Source: JBDTCS01 sp039923455 (GTDB lineage: Bacteria; Bacteroidota; Ignavibacteria; Palsa-1295). Taken from it: a stretch of DNA of 8,949 bases. How positions within the stretch are numbered: position 1 is the first letter of the stretch; each line of letters starts with the position of its first letter. Where the stretch lies: the NCBI GenBank assembly GCA_039923455.1, contig JBDTCS010000325.1, positions 1 to 8,949 of the forward strand, in the 5' to 3' direction. The position numbers were made by a program, and so were the translations under genes. Shown here piece after piece: positions 7,032 to 8,949 of the stretch. The notes beneath the pieces were generated by a model that saw only the letters and a program-made list of their open reading frames with translations, was not told the origin of the DNA and did not search any database.

Positions 7032-8714
7032 TTATCGTGGCACAACGAGTTTGCTGAATTCTTTCGTGCCATCGTGTTCGACACAGATCTGATAAATACC
7101 AGGAGCGATGAACTCAGGCAATGCTAATCGTGCTTTCCCCGGAGCTTGATCGAATTCTTCGAACGCACGAACTCGCCCTATCACATCCCATACGCCCACC
7201 CGCACGCGACCAAAATGCTTCTGCTTCCAGTAGACACTTGTAACACCTCTCGATGGATTTGGCGATAGTGCAATCGACATCTCTTCCGGAGAGGATGGAA
7301 GTACAACCAGTTGCGGTGCTAACACTTTCTGCACGCCACCATTTTCTTTGTATCGGGCCGACCACTCTTCAAAGTATGCATTCGAAATGAGTGGACTCGC
7401 GATTATCAGCGTATTCTCGTTGTTCGAATTCTCCGCGCTGTTGGACCAATTGTAGGAACCCGTGATCACTTGCGTTGATGATTTCCCTGCGTCGATGATC
7501 GCATATTTATGATGGAACAAGACTGTATCGGATCCGCTATAGCTCAACACATCGATGCCGGCTGCCTGCAACGGCGCCGTTTGCTCGTATTTATCTGTAT
7601 TGTCGATTATGCCGTGAATGTCCACGCCCGCCTGATGATCTTTTATGAGCGCTTGCGCAAATTCCTGACGGGTAAAACTGAATACCGAAAATAGCACTTG
7701 CTCTTCGGCACGTTGAAGGACTGAATTTATAGCAGCAAACGCACCTCCGTTCGGACTGAAATAGAGATGCGCTCGAATGCCCTTGATGTTGAACGAACGT
7801 GGAGTGTTATCGGTCTTATGCGTCGAGAATTTTGCATACCGAGTATCCGGAATATCACCGACACTCCCCCACTCTTCATTAAACTCTCGTGTATAGGCAC
7901 GAGCAAGCGCAAGATCTTGAATGTAGAGAATGTTCTGATAATCAATCGTGGTTTGATTCGCACTCAGATTCCACGAGCCGGTCAGCAACCACGTCGTGCT
8001 TCCATCACCGGCTCGACCATCGATTATAATAAACTTGTTGTGATGAATATTTGAAGCTACATCGTGATTGTTGCCGAAGCTATTGATGATTGTCGGTACG
8101 CCGCTTGCTTTCAATCTTTTGTAGGCTGCGGAGTTCGCGACCGAGCTGCTATCGGCGATCAATCGAACACTCAGGCCTCTTGCCTGTGCTTGCACCAACC
8201 AATATGTGACACTATCGGCGATGAATCCGGAAAAGCTATAGACCGCAACGTCGATGGTGTATTTTGCGTGTGCAATTCTATTTCTGAGCAACCCGAGATA
8301 GTCGGAGTTTCCATGCGCGAGTAGGAATGGTGGTGTCCATGTCGAATCGATACTTCGATTAAAATAGACTTGCACCTCTCCGGTCGATCTAAAATCGGAA
8401 GCCGTGGAGGTGAAAAATGTGACCGAGTCCGATCTCGTTCTAAGCTTTACATAGTATGTTGTTGCCGGATTCAACTCGGTAAGACTGAATGCATGACTCG
8501 TGTCGAGCAACGTCGAAGCGCGGCCGAGCTCATAGGCCGATGTCAACCCCCACAAGATTTCAGATGTGTCGGGTTTATTTGTGCTCCAGTTAATTGCGAT
8601 CCGATTTGAATCGACCGCACTCTCATAGTAGGGCTCACGCGAGATCACCGTTTGTGCCCGAGGGCTTCCAACGGTTAAGATCACGATCACACAAACAAGT
8701 ACGCCACGGTTCAT
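7032..8714 (-). CDS. secreted phospholipase D-superfamily protein with T9SS sorting domain
   Basis: A 560-residue exported protein. It opens with a signal peptide (MNRGVLVCVIVILTVGSPRA, cleavage near 20/21). A fibronectin-III/phosphatase-N-like beta domain follows at about 25-110 (INWSTNKPDTSEILWG, then LTELNPATTYYVKL). Two PLD half-domains carry complete HKD motifs: H225/K227/D232 with GSWN at 246-249, and H401/K403/D408 with GSYN at 419-422. Paired HKD motifs form one active site that works through a phosphohistidine intermediate on phosphodiesters. The target (DNA/RNA or phospholipid) cannot be told from sequence. Residues about 478-560 are a Por-type sorting tail, with SPNPSRG, VGVWDVIGR, APGIYQ and a final SKLVVPR, so export through the outer membrane by T9SS is expected. 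The frame extends back to 8804, but that would overlap nadC and hide the signal peptide, so ATG 8714 is used. It lies 28 bases after nadC. Confidence 0.92.
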   Translation of the reverse strand: MNRGVLVCVIVILTVGSPRAQTVISREPYYESAVDSNRIAINWSTNKPDTSEILWGLTSAYELGRASTLLDTSHAFSLTELNPATTYYVKLRTRSDSVTFFTSTASDFRSTGEVQVYFNRSIDSTWTPPFLLAHGNSDYLGLLRNRIAHAKYTIDVAVYSFSGFIADSVTYWLVQAQARGLSVRLIADSSSVANSAAYKRLKASGVPTIINSFGNNHDVASNIHHNKFIIIDGRAGDGSTTWLLTGSWNLSANQTTIDYQNILYIQDLALARAYTREFNEEWGSVGDIPDTRYAKFSTHKTDNTPRSFNIKGIRAHLYFSPNGGAFAAINSVLQRAEEQVLFSVFSFTRQEFAQALIKDHQAGVDIHGIIDNTDKYEQTAPLQAAGIDVLSYSGSDTVLFHHKYAIIDAGKSSTQVITGSYNWSNSAENSNNENTLIIASPLISNAYFEEWSARYKENGGVQKVLAPQLVVLPSSPEEMSIALSPNPSRGVTSVYWKQKHFGRVRVGVWDVIGRVRAFEEFDQAPGKARLALPEFIAPGIYQICVEHDGTKEFSKLVVPR

Positions 8715-8742
8715 GCTACCATTCAATAGCCACCTTGCACGG

Positions 8743-8949
8743 TCAACTCGCGCTGATATCCAGTGAAATATCGAGCGCTTTGAAGGAATGAGTGAGCGCT
8801 CCAACGGAGATAAACTCTACACCGGTCTCGGCGATATCCCGAACAGTGTTCAAGTTAACTCCACCGGATGCTTCTGTTTCAAAAACCTTGCCATTGCGTT
8901 CGACTGCGATCCCGAGTGAGCGAAGATCAAAATTATCGAACATCACGCG
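8743..8949 (-). CDS. nadC: quinolinate phosphoribosyltransferase, C-terminal fragment (runs off the right edge)
   Basis: About 68 C-terminal residues of NadC, the enzyme that converts quinolinate and PRPP to nicotinate mononucleotide, CO2 and pyrophosphate in de novo NAD synthesis. The visible part contains the conserved block MFDNF, then FETEASGGVNLNTVRDIAETGVEF (residues that build the last strands of the barrel), then ISVGALTHSFKALDISLDI. These match the family closely, including the ASGG and SVGALTHS phosphate-binding segments. The frame is open to the window edge and the start lies outside. The stop is TGA at 8743-8745. The PLD gene follows 28 bases later on the same strand, so read-through is possible, but no functional link to NAD synthesis is evident. 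Confidence 0.93.
   Translation of the reverse strand, partial: RVMFDNFDLRSLGIAVERNGKVFETEASGGVNLNTVRDIAETGVEFISVGALTHSFKALDISLDISAS

Noticed and set aside
7020..7035. Small hairpin (AGCAG, CGT loop, CTGCT on the minus strand) at the end of the PLD gene, considered as a terminator
   Set aside because: The stem is only 5 bp, part of it overlaps the stop codon, and the T-rich stretch does not follow directly.
8715..8804. Longer PLD reading frame starting at 8804
   Set aside because: It overlaps nadC by about 60 bases, adds an Arg-rich leader and buries the clear signal peptide that begins at ATG 8714.

Overview
The window is a gene-dense bacterial segment in which every credible gene lies on the minus strand. 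Three signs point to the Bacteroidota/Chlorobiota (FCB) side of the bacterial tree. A secreted protein ends in a type IX secretion (Por) C-terminal sorting domain. The TonB-receptor gene has a TAnnTTTG promoter element. None of the seven starts examined has a recognisable Shine-Dalgarno sequence. Base composition looks close to half G+C. A lineage such as Kapabacteria or Ignavibacteria would fit, but I cannot place it from sequence alone.

In the direction of transcription (high to low coordinates) the window opens with the 3' end of nadC (quinolinate phosphoribosyltransferase). After 28 bases comes a secreted phospholipase D-superfamily protein with a fibronectin-like N-terminal domain, two intact HKD motifs and a T9SS tail. 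A two-component pair follows: an OmpR/CusR-type response regulator, then an HAMP-containing sensor kinase whose ATG overlaps the regulator's stop codon. An intergenic region of about 156 bases holds a terminator-like hairpin and then a -7-type promoter element. It leads into an 849-residue TonB-dependent outer-membrane receptor with an N-terminal carboxypeptidase-regulatory-like domain.

Downstream of the receptor is a clear rho-independent terminator, with a perfect 10-bp stem and a T-rich tail. Next come a carboxymuconolactone-decarboxylase family protein, a PQQ-type beta-propeller lipoprotein resembling BamB, and, at the left edge, the first codons of another gene that may encode a proline dehydrogenase.

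The common thread is the cell envelope: a secreted enzyme, an envelope sensor, an outer-membrane transporter and a lipoprotein. The arrangement suggests, but does not prove, that the two-component system controls the receptor gene next to it. I see no mobile elements, RNA genes, CRISPR arrays or defence islands, and no clear undescribed system. The most interesting items are the T9SS-exported PLD protein and the regulator/receptor arrangement. For three genes the longest open frame starts too early, and shorter starts are given with reasons.
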